Assembly: GCA_020722815.1 (NCBI GenBank)
Contig: DYKB01000063.1
Coordinates: 1 to 41,517, forward strand
Length of the DNA stretch: 41,517 bases
Origin: Caldithrix sp.
GTDB taxonomy: Bacteria; Zhuqueibacterota; Zhuqueibacteria; Thermofontimicrobiales; Sulfurfontimicrobiaceae
Reading direction: 5' to 3'
Numbering within the stretch: the stretch's first letter is position 1; every line of letters begins with the position of its first letter. Shown here in pieces: positions 30,639-39,222 of this stretch. The notes under the pieces were generated by a model, which did no database searches, was not told the DNA's origin, and saw nothing but the letters and a program-made list of their open reading frames with translations. Both the position numbers and the translations under genes were made by a program.

Positions 30639-32732
30639 ATGGAAAAACAATCAACCAACATTTTATGTGAAGATCCGGCAATAGTTCAGGACCTTGCACA
30701 AGTCATAAAAAAGATGACTGGATTTGAAACGTGTCAATTAAAAACATTTTCTGAATTTGCTGCCGCGCCGTTGCAACCTGGATTGTATTTTATTTCGCCC
30801 GGTACTTTGATGCAAAACGAGTTCCTCAATCCGGCAGTGCTGCAAACCATTACCGGAAAGCCTTTTCAACTCATCTGCACCGTGGGCGACGTTTCCCTGA
30901 ATCTGCCGGAAGATCAGATTTTCGCCAGTCTGCCCCGGAATTATTCGGACAAACAGCTTGGCGTGGTGCTGCGGAATGGACTGAAATTGCTGGAAAACCA
31001 GCAGCAGATTGCGGAATTAAACGAGCAACTCAATGTTCAAACCCATGAATTACAGGAATTAAATCAAATCGGGGTGACGCTTTCAGCCGAACGGGACATG
31101 TCGCGACTGCTGAATTTTATTTTGCAAAAAGCCCGTGAAATTATTCGGGCGGCTGCCGGAACGCTGTATCTGGTTGAAAAACAAAAGGACGTTCCCGCGA
31201 ATCCCCTTGATTTTTTGAAAGATAAGCAGCTTCGGTTTAAATTATCACACTGCGATTTCCAGGCCACGAATTACAGTGAATTTACGATGCCAATTGTCAA
31301 ATCAAGCCTCGCCGGCTACGTGGCCCTCACCGGACAAGTGCTGAATCTGCCGGATGTGTTCCTGATCTCGGCAGATTGCGAATATCGCCCCAATCGTTCA
31401 TTTGATGAAAAAGTGGGCTATCGCACCAAATCGATTCTAACCATTCCCATGAAAACCCACAAGGACGAATTGATTGGCCTGCTGCAGCTTATTAACCGGA
31501 AACGCGACTGGAACCCCCGGCTGGATTCGTCGGAAACTGCCGGACAGGAAGTCATTGAATTCGACAGCCACTGCATAGAACTGGCGAATTCGCTGGCTGG
31601 TCAGGCGGCGGTGGCCATTGAAAATAACCGGCTCTATGACGAAATCAAATCCCTGTTCGATGGCTTTGTGCTGGCGGCGGTGCATGCGATTGAACAGCGG
31701 GACCCCACCACGTTCGGCCATTCCGAGCGGGTGGCCGATTTGACGTTGGCGCTGGCCGAACAGGTGAACCGGCTGGATATCGGTCGCTTTCGGCACGTGC
31801 ATCTTTCGGCGAACGAGTTGCAGCAAATTCGCTATGCCCGCCTGCTGCACGATTTCGGGAAAATCGGCGTGCGGGAAAATGTGCGCGTTAAAGCGAAAAA
31901 ATTGTACCCGCACGAACTGGAACGGATTATTCACCGGTTTCATTTCATAAAAAGCAATGTCAAATTGAAATTTACCGACCAAAAAATTGAAAAATTACTG
32001 TATCAGTCCATTCCCGCCATCGAACAGGAGCTATCAGCAATCGATCATCAAATGCAAACCCGCGTGGCGGGGCTGGATGCGTTTCTGGATTTCATTATAA
32101 AAATCAACGAACCGATGATTCTGGCAGAAGGTGCGGGCAGCCAGTTATATTCGATCCGTCAGCACCGCTTTCAGGAGAATGGAACCACCGAAGCCTTTCT
32201 GAATGAGCACGAATTGACGTGTCTGTCGATTTCCAAAGGGAGTTTGAGCGAGTCTGAACGGCGGGAAATTGAATCGCATGTGAATCATACCTACAATTTT
32301 CTGAAGCGCATTCCGTGGACCGAGGAACTGAAGGCCATTCCGGAAATTGCTTACGGGCACCACGAAAAAATGGATGGCAGCGGCTACCCGCAGGGACTCA
32401 AAGGCGAATCGATTCCGATTCAATCGCGCATGATGACCATTGCCGATATTTTTGATGCCCTGACCGCCTGGGATCGTCCGTACAAAAAAGCCGTGCCCAT
32501 CGAGCGGGCGCTGCAAATTCTGGATTATGAGCGGAAAGACGGCAAAATCGATGCGGATTTATTCCAATTATTTGTAGAGGCTGAAATTTATAAAATTGTG
32601 AAGCCGCCGCAGACGATTTCGCGATTAATAATGGATACTGGATATTTGAAACTGGATACGGGATATTTTATACTGGATATTGGAAATCAAAATCACGGGA
32701 AATCGGTAGTAGACGTCATCGCTCGGGAATAA
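30639..32732 (+). CDS. GAF/HD-GYP protein, predicted c-di-GMP phosphodiesterase
   Basis: A 697-residue cytosolic signalling protein. Residues 1-115 look like a degenerate receiver-type domain without the usual phospho-acceptor aspartate. A coiled coil (115-145) leads to a GAF domain (about 150-335, ILTIPMKTHKDELIGLLQLI). The HD-GYP domain carries GHSERVADLTLALAE (360-374), the HD pair in LLHDFGKIGVRE (402-413) and YGHHEKMDGSGYPQGLKG (572-589). HD-GYP domains hydrolyse c-di-GMP with a di- or tri-iron/manganese centre. About 100 extra residues (roughly 440-540) lie between the HD and HHE motifs, longer than usual. The last 40 residues include a tandem MDTGYLKLDTGYFILDIG that looks like a late extension. 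Start at ATG 30639, eight bases behind GAGGAG; a GTG at 30621 is weaker. It converges on the MglA/Roadblock array. Confidence 0.9.
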   Translation: MEKQSTNILCEDPAIVQDLAQVIKKMTGFETCQLKTFSEFAAAPLQPGLYFISPGTLMQNEFLNPAVLQTITGKPFQLICTVGDVSLNLPEDQIFASLPRNYSDKQLGVVLRNGLKLLENQQQIAELNEQLNVQTHELQELNQIGVTLSAERDMSRLLNFILQKAREIIRAAAGTLYLVEKQKDVPANPLDFLKDKQLRFKLSHCDFQATNYSEFTMPIVKSSLAGYVALTGQVLNLPDVFLISADCEYRPNRSFDEKVGYRTKSILTIPMKTHKDELIGLLQLINRKRDWNPRLDSSETAGQEVIEFDSHCIELANSLAGQAAVAIENNRLYDEIKSLFDGFVLAAVHAIEQRDPTTFGHSERVADLTLALAEQVNRLDIGRFRHVHLSANELQQIRYARLLHDFGKIGVRENVRVKAKKLYPHELERIIHRFHFIKSNVKLKFTDQKIEKLLYQSIPAIEQELSAIDHQMQTRVAGLDAFLDFIIKINEPMILAEGAGSQLYSIRQHRFQENGTTEAFLNEHELTCLSISKGSLSESERREIESHVNHTYNFLKRIPWTEELKAIPEIAYGHHEKMDGSGYPQGLKGESIPIQSRMMTIADIFDALTAWDRPYKKAVPIERALQILDYERKDGKIDADLFQLFVEAEIYKIVKPPQTISRLIMDTGYLKLDTGYFILDIGNQNHGKSVVDVIARE

Positions 32733-32864
32733 CATCTGCAAGCGTACTACCGATTATTATGGAAGCGTAAAACAGACGGGGTGAAGATTCTGGTAATCCA
32801 TCATCAGTGCGCCGGACAATATTCAATCGACAGTAATCAATCGTCAATTAAAATTATCCTTTTA

Positions 32865-33401
32865 TTATGATTGCTTCAGGTTAGGCTGGCTGGCACTATT
32901 TTTTTCCCCTTTCGATTCCAAAATTCCCATAAACTGGCGCGACAACTCATCTGAGAAAGTATCATTCAACGAGACTTTCACCCGGGTGGACATTTCGGTT
33001 TCGAATTGTACTATTAACTGGACGATTTCCTGGCAGGCGCGTTTGGTAAACAGACGAATCAGCCCGATCTGTTCGGAACTGTGAAAAACCACTGCCAACA
33101 GGAAGCTCTGCCCAATTTTCGAAATAAACACACTGGAATGTTTCCCTTCATGCAAATTAAAATCAAAGCCATCCCCTTCCAGCACTTCCTGGGCGATTTC
33201 AGTCGTGGCGCCCATATTACTCGCGAACAGGGCCGCCAGATTTTCAATATTGACCTCTTTGGTCTTCGCGTAAAAAGAAATCAACTGACCGCTGATGTCT
33301 GTCAGGACAATGCAGTCCGGATAAATTTTGTTCCGAAGATTCGTTAAAATTTGGTCGATAGCGACTGATAATTCAGAACTTAGAACAAGTTTGTGTAACA
33401 T
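32865..33401 (-). CDS. Roadblock/LC7-domain protein (C-terminally extended)
   Basis: A 178-residue protein with a Roadblock/LC7 fold at about residues 5-120: VAIDQILTNLRNKIYPDCIVLTDISGQLISF, quoted as DCIVLTDISGQLISF, then NIENLAALFASNMGATTEIA, SVFISKIGQSFLLAVVF and IGLIRLF. Roadblock proteins such as MglB dimerise and act as GAP or scaffold for Ras-like GTPases. The C-terminal 55 residues are helical and charged. GAGGT precedes the ATG by five bases. It is the last gene of the minus-strand array, 168 bases behind the other stand-alone Roadblock gene. A GTPase partner, the MglA-like protein, is encoded 3 kb upstream in the same array, so an interaction is inferred. Confidence 0.82.
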   Translation of the reverse strand: MLHKLVLSSELSVAIDQILTNLRNKIYPDCIVLTDISGQLISFYAKTKEVNIENLAALFASNMGATTEIAQEVLEGDGFDFNLHEGKHSSVFISKIGQSFLLAVVFHSSEQIGLIRLFTKRACQEIVQLIVQFETEMSTRVKVSLNDTFSDELSRQFMGILESKGEKNSASQPNLKQS

Positions 33402-33569
33402 AGTTTACCTCACAATAACAATAATTCCGGACATTTTTTTTCAGTCACGAACAACGAACTGACTCTTTTTTTGGCGATCCACCTGTTTGCGCTGGTGGAT
33501 TTTTCCGGGCGCGAATCCAGGTTATCCCGGCTACTGAATTGGAAAACCTCTTGCCTGATATCTAGCGAC

Positions 33570-33926
33570 TCAGATTTTCCGGAGCGTTTTGATTAATTTT
33601 TTATCCTTGAGCAGATTCGCCAGCGCGACATCCACCGTCAGACGGAGCTGCGCGGCCGCGACTTCCGGCTGACAGATACAAACCAGATTCAGCTCCGGGT
33701 GGTGCAGAATTACCAGAATCCGGTGCGTGTAATTAATCTGGAGAAAAGCCGGCAAATTACCCGAAATTTCGTCCCGAGTAAACAACCCGGCGATTTCACT
33801 CCCGACTTTTTTCAGGGAAACGAGCCCGATTGTCCCGGCATTTTCAATGAGGCCCCCATTCCGGTTAAAAATCAGAATACCGAGCACCCCTTTGACCTTC
33901 AGAATTTGATTCAGGATTTCTTCCAT
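33570..33926 (-). CDS. Roadblock/LC7-domain protein, short form
   Basis: A 118-residue protein consisting of a single Roadblock/LC7 domain: EEILNQILKVKGVLGILIFN, then RNGGLIENAG, GSEIAGLFTRDEI, LVILHHPELNLVCICQPEV and LTVDVALANLL. This is close to the canonical MglB length and layout. The start is put at the ATG at 33926 because AAGG lies eight bases upstream; a GTG three codons earlier is possible. It is 824 bases downstream of the duplicated DUF4388-like gene, with a family I repeat in the gap, so it may have its own promoter. Predicted regulator or partner of the MglA-like GTPase. Confidence 0.82.
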   Translation of the reverse strand: MEEILNQILKVKGVLGILIFNRNGGLIENAGTIGLVSLKKVGSEIAGLFTRDEISGNLPAFLQINYTHRILVILHHPELNLVCICQPEVAAAQLRLTVDVALANLLKDKKLIKTLRKI

Positions 33927-34016
33927 TTGGAACACCTTAACAGGATAAAAAAAAATCAGTCGCGAAACGAGAATTGGTTAATTTTAAATTTATTAATATG
34001 TTACAGATACTAATTT

Positions 34017-34490
34017 GTAACCGATCACAGGGAATAGTATCAAATTTGTTGTGTCGCCGGTTTTACTGATTCCTCAGGTGAATAAGGTTTTTAATCCACC
34101 AGGCCGCAAGATCAAACCCAATCGACCTTATTGACCTTCGTAACAATTCGAGGGTCCCGACAATTTAACCTTATTACCTTATTGCTTCATTTGATTATCA
34201 TCACCAATAAGGGAATAAGGTTGGTGGTGTTCCGGGTTTGGCGGATTACTAAGGTGAAGAAGGGGTTACCTCAACCAACCGGATGGGTCAAATCCAGCAA
34301 ACGTTATCTTTCGCAATCTTTTTCAGCGACAATGTCGGATGACAACATTCAATAAAGTGTTCACCCTTTTCAGCAAAGCTGATCTTTTGATGAGGCGCAG
34401 TCAGCTTGAGGATATTCCAGCAGACTTTATCCACTGCTGCCCTGGACACAAAAAATGAAAATTGTTTGCTTTCACCCTGTGAACGGATAC
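34017..34490. mobile_element. Family I palindromic element, long copy D with internal cargo
   Basis: Ends GTAACCGATCACAGGG (34017) and CACCCTGTGAACGGATAC (34473-34490) are inverted and match the ends of copies A-C, but here they enclose about 440 bases instead of 60-120. The interior contains a 39-codon ORF. This is the layout expected of a MITE or of a small element carrying cargo between the shared ends. Confidence 0.5.
34339..34458 (+). pseudogene. Small ORF inside the family I element
   Basis: 39 codons from ATG to TGA: MTTFNKVFTLFSKADLLMRR then SQLEDIPADFIHCCPGHKK. No ribosome binding site. The residue mix looks like a real protein fragment, and it may be a remnant of a longer gene. No family recognised. 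Confidence 0.25.
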
Positions 34491-34750
34491 GCTAATTTTT
34501 GTCGAAAAATTAATACCGGATGTTGGATAAAACCTTATCTTCAGAAATCCAGTATCAAGAAACCAGTAGCAGGCATCTTCGCTACTGAAAAGCGATTATA
34601 ACAATATATTCATCAGTTAAATGGTTTTCGTCCCGGCACGACTTACCTCCCCGGTTTCCCAAAAATCCGATTAAATGCCGCGTCACAATCCCTGCATTCG
34701 GTTTATCTCAGGTATTTAGTTTCACCCGAACCGTTATGCCACTAAAAAAA

Positions 34751-35719
34751 TCACAGTGCCAGTATTTGTTGCACCCATTCGCTTGAGAAAACACCAAGAG
34801 TTCCCTCTGTTTGGGGGATTTCCAATGATTCGAGATCGGTGCGCAAGTTTGGATTATTGATTTGGGGAACAATTTGGCGAACGACCTCCACCATCCCCCG
34901 GCTAAAATCTTCCCCCGAAGTATTTTCGAGATTAATTTTTCGATTGGTATAGGAAAATTCACCAGCAAAAGGATCGAGAAACGGGTATTTTTCGGCCAAA
35001 TCGATCTGCTTCTGCCTGAGCAGGCGCTCAAAAGCTCTGGGTTCAAAATATTTTTCCAGAATGCTCAAAATACTTTCCCAAAATCCGAGGATAGCCGGAT
35101 TTTCATTCTGAATTGATAATTTTTGCACTTTCGCCGACAGACTGGATTTAAAAACATTGAAAACCGCGCCCTGTTGGTTCACCCGGGCGACCAGTTGTGG
35201 CAAATCCAGTGGTTCCGCCACCACCGCGTCGTTTTGGGAAACGATACAATCCTGGCTTTCGCCCTGTTGAATAAAAACAGTCGCCAGATGCTTGTTTTCC
35301 GGCGTAACAATTTCCACAAAGCCAGTATGCGATTCGTCTTTCAGTTTATTCAGGAGCATCTCGAGCTGGGTGAAATCACTGGAAAGATTTTTGTAAATCA
35401 CTTCGCTGTTCGAAGTTTCGGCCAGCAGGGTTACGACTTCTGCGGGGAAGCGGTAAACTGAAATCGTCCCATTTTTCCCGGTGACTTTTTGCAATAGACT
35501 CTTCACCGCATCCTGCGCCAGTTTTCGGGATTTTTCGCTCAATTCAACCGCGTGTACGATGGAACCGTTATCCAGGAGCAGAATACCTTCCGCTTCCCAC
35601 AATAAAATATGAACCGCGCCGGTAACCTGATTGGTTTTCAAATCGGCCAGTAATTCCTCAAAATTGGTAAACGACGTATTCAGATTTTCATATACAATTT
35701 TGCCTCTTGGTAGCGTCAT
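34751..35719 (-). CDS. DUF4388-like protein with internal duplication
   Basis: A 322-residue cytosolic protein. Two related blocks stand near the N-terminus: VYENLNTSFTNFEELLADLK with GSIVHAVELSEK, and IYKNLSSDFTQLEMLLNKLK with FIQQGESQDCIVS. Both resemble the DUF4388 (PATAN-type) fold found in MglA/Roadblock regulators and in cyanobacterial PatA-like proteins. The C-terminal half (about 190-322) is helical, with FWESILSILEKYFEPRAFERL and a terminal SSEWVQQIL, and is not recognised. The ATG at 35719 has GGAGA at better spacing than the ATG two codons earlier. It starts 18 bases behind the DUF4388-Roadblock gene, so the two are co-transcribed. Confidence 0.6.
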   Translation of the reverse strand: MTLPRGKIVYENLNTSFTNFEELLADLKTNQVTGAVHILLWEAEGILLLDNGSIVHAVELSEKSRKLAQDAVKSLLQKVTGKNGTISVYRFPAEVVTLLAETSNSEVIYKNLSSDFTQLEMLLNKLKDESHTGFVEIVTPENKHLATVFIQQGESQDCIVSQNDAVVAEPLDLPQLVARVNQQGAVFNVFKSSLSAKVQKLSIQNENPAILGFWESILSILEKYFEPRAFERLLRQKQIDLAEKYPFLDPFAGEFSYTNRKINLENTSGEDFSRGMVEVVRQIVPQINNPNLRTDLESLEIPQTEGTLGVFSSEWVQQILAL

Positions 35720-35737
35720 AATCATTTCTCCATGAAA

Positions 35738-36457
35738 TCAGCGATAACGTTTGATTAAAGTGAAAACTTCATTCACAAGTAGATCCGGGATTATGTTTTT
35801 TTCGACCTCCAGCAAGAGCAGCGCCGTTTCGTCGGAGACGAGAATTAAATTTTCACGGTTTTTATAAACCAGATAGCGTACAGATCCGGCGCTGAATTGA
35901 GCGCCCAATGACAGCACCGCCGCATGGAGCGCCCTTAAAAACGGAAGCTGGTCGGTCAGGGAGGTCGCTGAATTTCCATCAATAATTTGTAAATCGGCGG
36001 ACAGCAGACTGAGTTGCCGAATCCCCGGTACTTTAGCCAGGGCGGCGAGCAATCCGTCGGCAGGATCCCGCATCACGGGCCTGGCCACGACGCCGAAAAG
36101 ATCGAGTCCATCCCAATTGATATTCTCCTGGATTGCATTCGAATTTTCATCGAGCCGACGGGTCGCGTCCAGCAGCAGCGAAGACCAGGTTTTGGAAATG
36201 GTAATTTGCGGCGATTTTTGGTTGGGGTAAAGACTGAATACCCCTTTTTTCAGCGCCAATATTTTATAAAAAGCGTTTTCGCCGATTTCAGAATTGAAAA
36301 CCGCATGCACGATTTCGCCCTGATCGAGAAAAATTTCGGCGAGAACGGCATCCGCCTCAATAACCAATCGCCCGGAAAGCTGTTCACTGCAATGGACCGA
36401 GAGCAGCGTCCCCAGACTCATAACTTCTATATTTCCTTTAAGTTCTGGCTGAACCAA
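35738..36457 (-). CDS. DUF4388 plus Roadblock-like protein
   Basis: A 239-residue protein. The N-terminal DUF4388 domain (about 1-105) shows LKGNIEVMSLGTLLSVHCSE, GRLVIEADAVLAEIFLDQGEIVHAVF in pieces and ENAFYKILALKKGVFSLYP. The C-terminal part (about 125-235) has a Roadblock/LC7-like pattern: DGLLAALAKVPGIRQLSLLS, LRALHAAVLSLGAQF and ENLILVSDETALLLLEV. Fusions of these two domains typically act as GTPase regulators. The start is a TTG with GGGAGG six bases upstream; the first ATG, 12 residues in, lacks such a site and would cut the domain. It follows the MglA-like GTPase gene by 56 bases. Confidence 0.72.
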   Translation of the reverse strand: MVQPELKGNIEVMSLGTLLSVHCSEQLSGRLVIEADAVLAEIFLDQGEIVHAVFNSEIGENAFYKILALKKGVFSLYPNQKSPQITISKTWSSLLLDATRRLDENSNAIQENINWDGLDLFGVVARPVMRDPADGLLAALAKVPGIRQLSLLSADLQIIDGNSATSLTDQLPFLRALHAAVLSLGAQFSAGSVRYLVYKNRENLILVSDETALLLLEVEKNIIPDLLVNEVFTLIKRYR

Positions 36458-36513
36458 GTGAAACCTCCCGGATTAATTTGATGATGCATTATCAGAAAAT
36501 TTGCCCAAATCAC

Positions 36514-37092
36514 TCAAACCGTCGCCATTTTACCAACCTGAACCACAATGTCGCGCAGGGTTTCGAAAACCCCTTCACGTTGGGTGGCCACGGCCGGATA
36601 GCAATGCAAATGCTGGGCATTCAGCCGCTTTTGTAAAATGTCCGGTGGCAGAGCGCGGTCCAGGTCCTGTTTATTACATTGCAGCACGGTCGGCACCGAG
36701 TTTAGCGATTTATTCATTTCCCGGAGAAATTGTTTCAGGTCTAAGAACGCCTGAACATTTTCCTGGAACCGTTCCGGCTGTGAATCCGCCACGAAAACGA
36801 CGCCATCCACTCCGAGCAAAACCAGTTTTCGGGTGGCTTTATAATAACTTTGTCCGGGGACGGTGTACAAATTGAACCGCGGGGTCAGACCACAAATTTT
36901 TCCCATTTTGATCTGCATAAAATCAAAAAAAAGTGTGCGCTCCTCCCGGGTTTTAATTTGCGTCAGTTTGCCCCGATATGCCGGATCAACCTGTGCATAA
37001 ATTTGCTGAAGGTTTGTCGTTTTACCGCTCATCGCCGGTCCAAAATAGACTATTTTTAAATAAAGTTCTCCGTACAGTTCTTTAACTAACAT
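36514..37092 (-). CDS. MglA-like Ras superfamily GTPase
   Basis: A 192-residue small GTPase of the MglA group. G1/Walker A is GPAMSGKTT (18-26), the switch region has TREERTLFFDF, G3 has the MglA-type LYTVPGQSYYKATRKLVLLGVDGVVFVADS (seen in pieces, TVPGQ in place of the Ras DxxG), G4 is NKQDL and the tail has ATQREGVFETL. Length fits MglA (about 195). MglA proteins switch between GDP and GTP at the cytoplasmic face, controlled by Roadblock GAPs such as MglB, and set cell polarity or gliding in Myxococcus and relatives. Here four Roadblock or DUF4388 genes follow it and an exported ligand binder precedes it by 52 bases, so it is the likely switch of the array. No lipidation site is visible. 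Confidence 0.93.
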   Translation of the reverse strand: MLVKELYGELYLKIVYFGPAMSGKTTNLQQIYAQVDPAYRGKLTQIKTREERTLFFDFMQIKMGKICGLTPRFNLYTVPGQSYYKATRKLVLLGVDGVVFVADSQPERFQENVQAFLDLKQFLREMNKSLNSVPTVLQCNKQDLDRALPPDILQKRLNAQHLHCYPAVATQREGVFETLRDIVVQVGKMATV

Positions 37093-37144
37093 CCAGCCGC
37101 TACTCCGAATTTCAGGTTGAGGGTCAGGTCGTTTATAAGCTACG

Positions 37145-38017
37145 TTAATCCAATTGCGGAAGCGCTTTCACACGGGCCATTTCTTTTTCAAAAATCCGGG
37201 CGAGGGCAGCACCCTCTTCCAGATTAATCGACCCTTGCCGGCTGATAATTTCCTGCCCCGTGGGCCCCCAGGCAAACCGGATAAAATGCACCAGGCGTTC
37301 ATCGTAATTTTTATGATAAATTAAGTACAACGGACGGCAGAAATTATATTTGCCCGCCATCACGTTCGCTTTGTTAGGCGTGACTCCATCTAAATCAAGA
37401 ATTTTCACCTGCTGTTTCTGCGCGCTGCTCAGCCCGGAAACGCCAATTGCATTCGGATTTTCAGCGACAGCCGCTTCGACATGTTCACTGCTGGGATACA
37501 CAATGGCTTTGGGGGTGAAATCCTGTTCTGCATTTTGAAACAGCAACAGCCGGATCATGCGTCCGACGCCGGAGATTTTACCAGGGCGTACACACAGGTC
37601 AATGGGTGCATCGGCTCCCCCCAGTTGGGACCAGTTTTCGATTTCGCCGAGAAAAATTTTTCGGGCCTGGTCGGTGGTAATCGAATCCACCGAATTGGCG
37701 GGATTGACGATCATCACCAGCGCATCCCAGGCAATGGGAACCAGCACGGCATTTTCCTCTTCCGGTACATCCAGTTTATCCCGGCAGGAGCCGCTTAAAT
37801 CGGCTTCCCCCGCTGCGAGTGCGCGAATACCTTTCGTGTCTCCACTGGCTTCCATTGTAATTTGGGTTTCAAAGCGTTTTTGGTATTCCTCTGCCAGCGC
37901 GGCCATGAACCCATTTTTGGCCACGTCGCAACCAATCCAGCGAATCGGTTTGTTTTGGGTGCAAGCCATGAGCGACAAAATTCCGATTAATACTCCCCAG
38001 AGCGCCTTCCGAGCCAT
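37145..38017 (-). CDS. PstS-like phosphate (or anion) binding lipoprotein
   Basis: A 290-residue periplasmic binding protein of the PstS/PBP-like-2 type. The N-terminus MARKALWGVLIGILSLMACTQ ends in the lipobox LMAC, so it is a lipoprotein. Mature features are WIGCDVAKNGFMAALAEEYQ, GIRALAAGEADLSGSCRD, PIAWDALVMIVNP, GEIENWSQLGG, GRMIRLLLFQ and AVAENPNAIGVSGL, the arrangement used to bind phosphate or a similar oxyanion. No pstCAB transporter genes are nearby. AAAGGA lies seven bases before the ATG. The gene sits between a porin and the MglA-like GTPase, so a sensing rather than an uptake role is proposed. Confidence 0.88.
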   Translation of the reverse strand: MARKALWGVLIGILSLMACTQNKPIRWIGCDVAKNGFMAALAEEYQKRFETQITMEASGDTKGIRALAAGEADLSGSCRDKLDVPEEENAVLVPIAWDALVMIVNPANSVDSITTDQARKIFLGEIENWSQLGGADAPIDLCVRPGKISGVGRMIRLLLFQNAEQDFTPKAIVYPSSEHVEAAVAENPNAIGVSGLSSAQKQQVKILDLDGVTPNKANVMAGKYNFCRPLYLIYHKNYDERLVHFIRFAWGPTGQEIISRQGSINLEEGAALARIFEKEMARVKALPQLD

Positions 38018-38106
38018 AATCTAGTCCTTTCTTGAATAAACATTTTATTGATTAAATTTAAATGAAATAAAATTAGCGTCACAGGCAATCGCTGCGGCGA
38101 CCAAGA

Positions 38107-39138
38107 TTAAAAAACCATTTGGTGCAAAACTTCCAGCCGGTGATTAATTCCGGTAGTTCCGGCTTCCGGCGAAACTTCTGACCGGGTATAGTTCACCTGA
38201 AGCTTACTGGAATTTCCCGCAAAATAGAAATTAGTACCCAGGGTTATTTCACGTCGTTCGGAAATGCCGGCTATTCGCATTCGGGAATAACGCAGCGCCA
38301 GCTCAATTTTGGGGTGAACAAAATAACCGAGTTGTGCGGTCAGTCCGGTGGTGGTTTGCTTCCGGGTTGTTTTTTGTACTTTTTTTTGATATTCAACCAG
38401 GGAAACGACCCCCCGTTGGCGGGCAACGATATCTGCACTCCAGGCAACGACATCCGTGGTATCAGTTTGCTGGCCCCGGGTGTAGCCCAGGCCCACCGAA
38501 GTTTTAAATGCCTGAGACTTGCCCGGCAGCGCCATCTGATTGCCAAATTCACCCTGTGGATTAATCGTCAGCCGGGAGGTGTACAAATGGCGCTGGTCGT
38601 CCTTGCCGGCGTTATTTTTCGCCAGATAACTGGTTTTCATCCCGTTTCCATTGAAAACGCCGAGGTGGCCTACCAGAAAATCATTTTTCGAATTCAGCCG
38701 CAGCGTTGCACCGCGATCCCGATTCAGCACTTTCAAGCCGCCAATGGCCCGATCCACGAATTGCATTCCGGTCAAGGCAATCAGAAACTGGCGATCAAAC
38801 GGCGCTTTGAACTGCCCGAATTTAATCTGTAACCATTTAGAAATCATATAATTGGCTTCTGCATCAAGGATGCCAACTTTTGTCGCATTGGCATCAAACA
38901 ACAGCAGCAAATTATAAGTGAGTTTACCTTCCAGCAAATTGCCTTTGTAGTAAGGCCGGATGTGGGTCAGATCAAATGAACTGACCTGGCAGGGGTAGGA
39001 ATCCCCCTTTAATTTGGAATACTGAAACCGGACCTGTGCGCCCGCATTCGAAGAATTTGCCGATCTCTGGCTATACGTAATTCCTGCAGAAAAAGCCAGG
39101 GAGACACTGAGTAGAAATAGCCATTTTCGCAATTGCAT
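38107..39138 (-). CDS. Outer-membrane porin, phosphate-selective OprO/OprP type
   Basis: A porin of roughly 343 residues. The signal MQLRKWLFLLSVSLAFSAG is followed by alternating beta strands such as VRFQYSKLKGD, YMISKWLQIKFGQFKAPF, GATLRLNSKNDFLVGHLGVF, TSVGLGYTRGQQ and IELALRYSRMRI, ending in the aromatic LHQMVF typical of barrel C-termini. KFGQFKAPFDRQFLIAL is characteristic of the OprP/OprO group. Starts are ambiguous: ATG 39138 directly abuts AGGAGG; a TTG at 39132 has ideal spacing; a GTG at 39195 would give a long pre-signal. Specificity for phosphate is suggested by the binding-protein gene 89 bases downstream but is not proven. Confidence 0.82.
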   Translation of the reverse strand: MQLRKWLFLLSVSLAFSAGITYSQRSANSSNAGAQVRFQYSKLKGDSYPCQVSSFDLTHIRPYYKGNLLEGKLTYNLLLLFDANATKVGILDAEANYMISKWLQIKFGQFKAPFDRQFLIALTGMQFVDRAIGGLKVLNRDRGATLRLNSKNDFLVGHLGVFNGNGMKTSYLAKNNAGKDDQRHLYTSRLTINPQGEFGNQMALPGKSQAFKTSVGLGYTRGQQTDTTDVVAWSADIVARQRGVVSLVEYQKKVQKTTRKQTTTGLTAQLGYFVHPKIELALRYSRMRIAGISERREITLGTNFYFAGNSSKLQVNYTRSEVSPEAGTTGINHRLEVLHQMVF

Positions 39139-39222
39139 CCTCCTTTTTTTCGTGATTCCTTTCGCGACCGTGAACCCTTCAGTTGAATGATTCACACCAT
39201 CAATCTATTTTTGTATGCCATC

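Larger units (their letters stand above)
33927..34750. other. Intergenic stretch with a large family I element
   Basis: 824 bases inside the signalling array. It holds the family I element at 34017-34490 with a small ORF, then AT-rich sequence with no gene seen. TTATTACCTTATTG and AATAAGGGAATAAGG words inside the element are repeated and partly complementary. Confidence 0.5.

Noticed and set aside
31437..31982. 181-codon minus-strand open frame
   Set aside because: Antisense of the GAF/HD-GYP gene.
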